NCBI GenBank assembly: GCA_036273175.1
Contig: DASUIE010000258.1
Span: forward strand, 1-31,050
DNA length: 31,050 bases
Source: DATARH01 sp036273175
GTDB taxonomy: Bacteria > Pseudomonadota > Alphaproteobacteria > ATCC43930 > CGMCC-115725
Reading direction: 5' to 3'
Under the pieces are notes generated by a model, which saw only the letters and a list, made by a program, of their open reading frames with translations, did no database searches and was not told the origin of the DNA. Both the position numbers and the translations under genes were made by a program. Shown here piece by piece: positions 30,454 through 31,050 of the stretch (the stretch's first letter is position 1; each line of letters opens with the position of its first letter).

Positions 30454-31050
30454 ATGCGCCTCTCGCAATATTTTCTGCCGCTGCTTCGCGAAAACCCGAG
30501 CGAGGCGCAGATCGTCTCGCACCGGCTGATGCTGCGCGCCGGCATGATCCGCCAGTCTTCGGCCGGGATCTATTCCTGGCTGCCGCTCGGCCTGCGCGTC
30601 CTCAAAAAAGTCGAGCAGATCGTGCGCGAGGAGCAGGACCGCTCCGGCGCGCAGGAAATCCTGATGCCGACGATCCAGCCCGCCGAATTGTGGCGCGAAA
30701 GCGGCCGCTACGACGATTACGGCAAGGAGATGCTGCGCCTCCGCGACCGGCACGAGCGAGAGATGCTGTACGGCCCGACCAATGAGGAGCAGGTCACCAC
30801 CATCGTCCGCGACGCGATCAAGAGCTATCGCGACCTGCCGAAAAACCTCTATCACATCCAGTGGAAATTCCGCGACGAAGTGCGGCCGCGCTTCGGCGTC
30901 ATGCGCGGCCGCGAATTCCTGATGAAGGACAATTACAGCTTCGATCTCGACTCGGTCGGCGCCAAGCACTCCTACAACAAGATGTTCGTCGCTTATCTGC
31001 GCACCTTCGCGCGCATGGGGCTGAAGGCGATCCCGATGCGCGCCGACACC
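30454..31050 (+). CDS. proS: Prolyl-tRNA synthetase (N-terminal part)
   Basis: The first 199 codons of a class II synthetase that charges tRNA-Pro; it runs off the window. MRLSQYFLPLLRENPSEA, the class II motif 1 region (LMLRAGMIRQSSAGIYSWLPLG), then YGPTNEEQVTTIVRD and motif 2 (WKFRDEVRPRFGVMRGREFLMKD) are all intact. Alphaproteobacterial ProS is the prokaryote type without the inserted editing domain, but that region is outside the window. ATG 30454 follows the small membrane-protein gene by 92 bases; GGAAAAA about ten bases before it could be a weak ribosome binding site. Confidence 0.96.
   Translation, partial: MRLSQYFLPLLRENPSEAQIVSHRLMLRAGMIRQSSAGIYSWLPLGLRVLKKVEQIVREEQDRSGAQEILMPTIQPAELWRESGRYDDYGKEMLRLRDRHEREMLYGPTNEEQVTTIVRDAIKSYRDLPKNLYHIQWKFRDEVRPRFGVMRGREFLMKDNYSFDLDSVGAKHSYNKMFVAYLRTFARMGLKAIPMRADT

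Overview
The window is GC-rich (roughly two thirds G+C) chromosomal DNA, densely packed with genes. It looks alphaproteobacterial: the 30S protein S4 ends in the alphaproteobacterial style, L31 is the zinc-free type, the small heat-shock gene carries a ROSE-like leader typical of this class, and palindromic repeats of kinds common in the class occur twice. A Rhodospirillales- or Hyphomicrobiales-like host is an inference. I see no tRNA, rRNA, CRISPR array, insertion sequence or prophage, and no gene-free stretch longer than 300 bases.

Layout. 1-186: end of rpsD. 218-1507: CNNM/CorC-type membrane protein. 1504-6190, minus strand: an operon with 4-base overlaps running class III CoA-transferase, penicillin-acylase-family hydrolase, threonine ammonia-lyase. 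6301-7526: small membrane protein and a proline racemase/hydroxyproline epimerase. 7498-8358, minus: single-domain response regulator and a small secreted protein. 8458-10540: glutathione transferase, a c'-type cytochrome and a diheme cytochrome c. 10627-15479: one long run holding a patatin-like protein without catalytic residues, a beta-keto acid cleavage enzyme, both subunits of a 3-oxoacid CoA-transferase, an ECF sigma factor, a DUF4142 protein and a blue-copper protein. 15481-17502, minus: VOC protein, a BrnT/BrnA toxin-antitoxin pair and an MBL-fold hydrolase.

17627-25177 is a urease locus: gamma-glutamyltransferase, ureD, ureA, ureB, ureC, then an antiparallel PLD-like lipoprotein gene, then ureE, ureF, ureG and a GNAT acetyltransferase. 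UreABC form the nickel enzyme that hydrolyses urea; UreDEFG deliver nickel using GTP. Two different palindromic repeats have entered this locus, one between ureA and ureB and one in frame inside ureF.

25267-31050: CorA transporter, Hsp20 with a heat-shock-type promoter and a candidate RNA thermometer, a short proline-rich ORF, rpmE, a class V aminotransferase (serine/alanine-glyoxylate type) preceded by a structured leader ending in an intrinsic terminator, an NCS2 purine permease whose start codon overlaps head-to-head with that of a small membrane protein, and the start of proS.

The observations most worth following are the catalytically dead patatin fused operonically to beta-keto acid metabolism, the structured RNA before the aminotransferase gene, the ROSE-like hairpin of hsp20, the repeat translated inside UreF, and the apparently leaderless brnT. 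I did not find a wholly new multi-gene system that I could defend.
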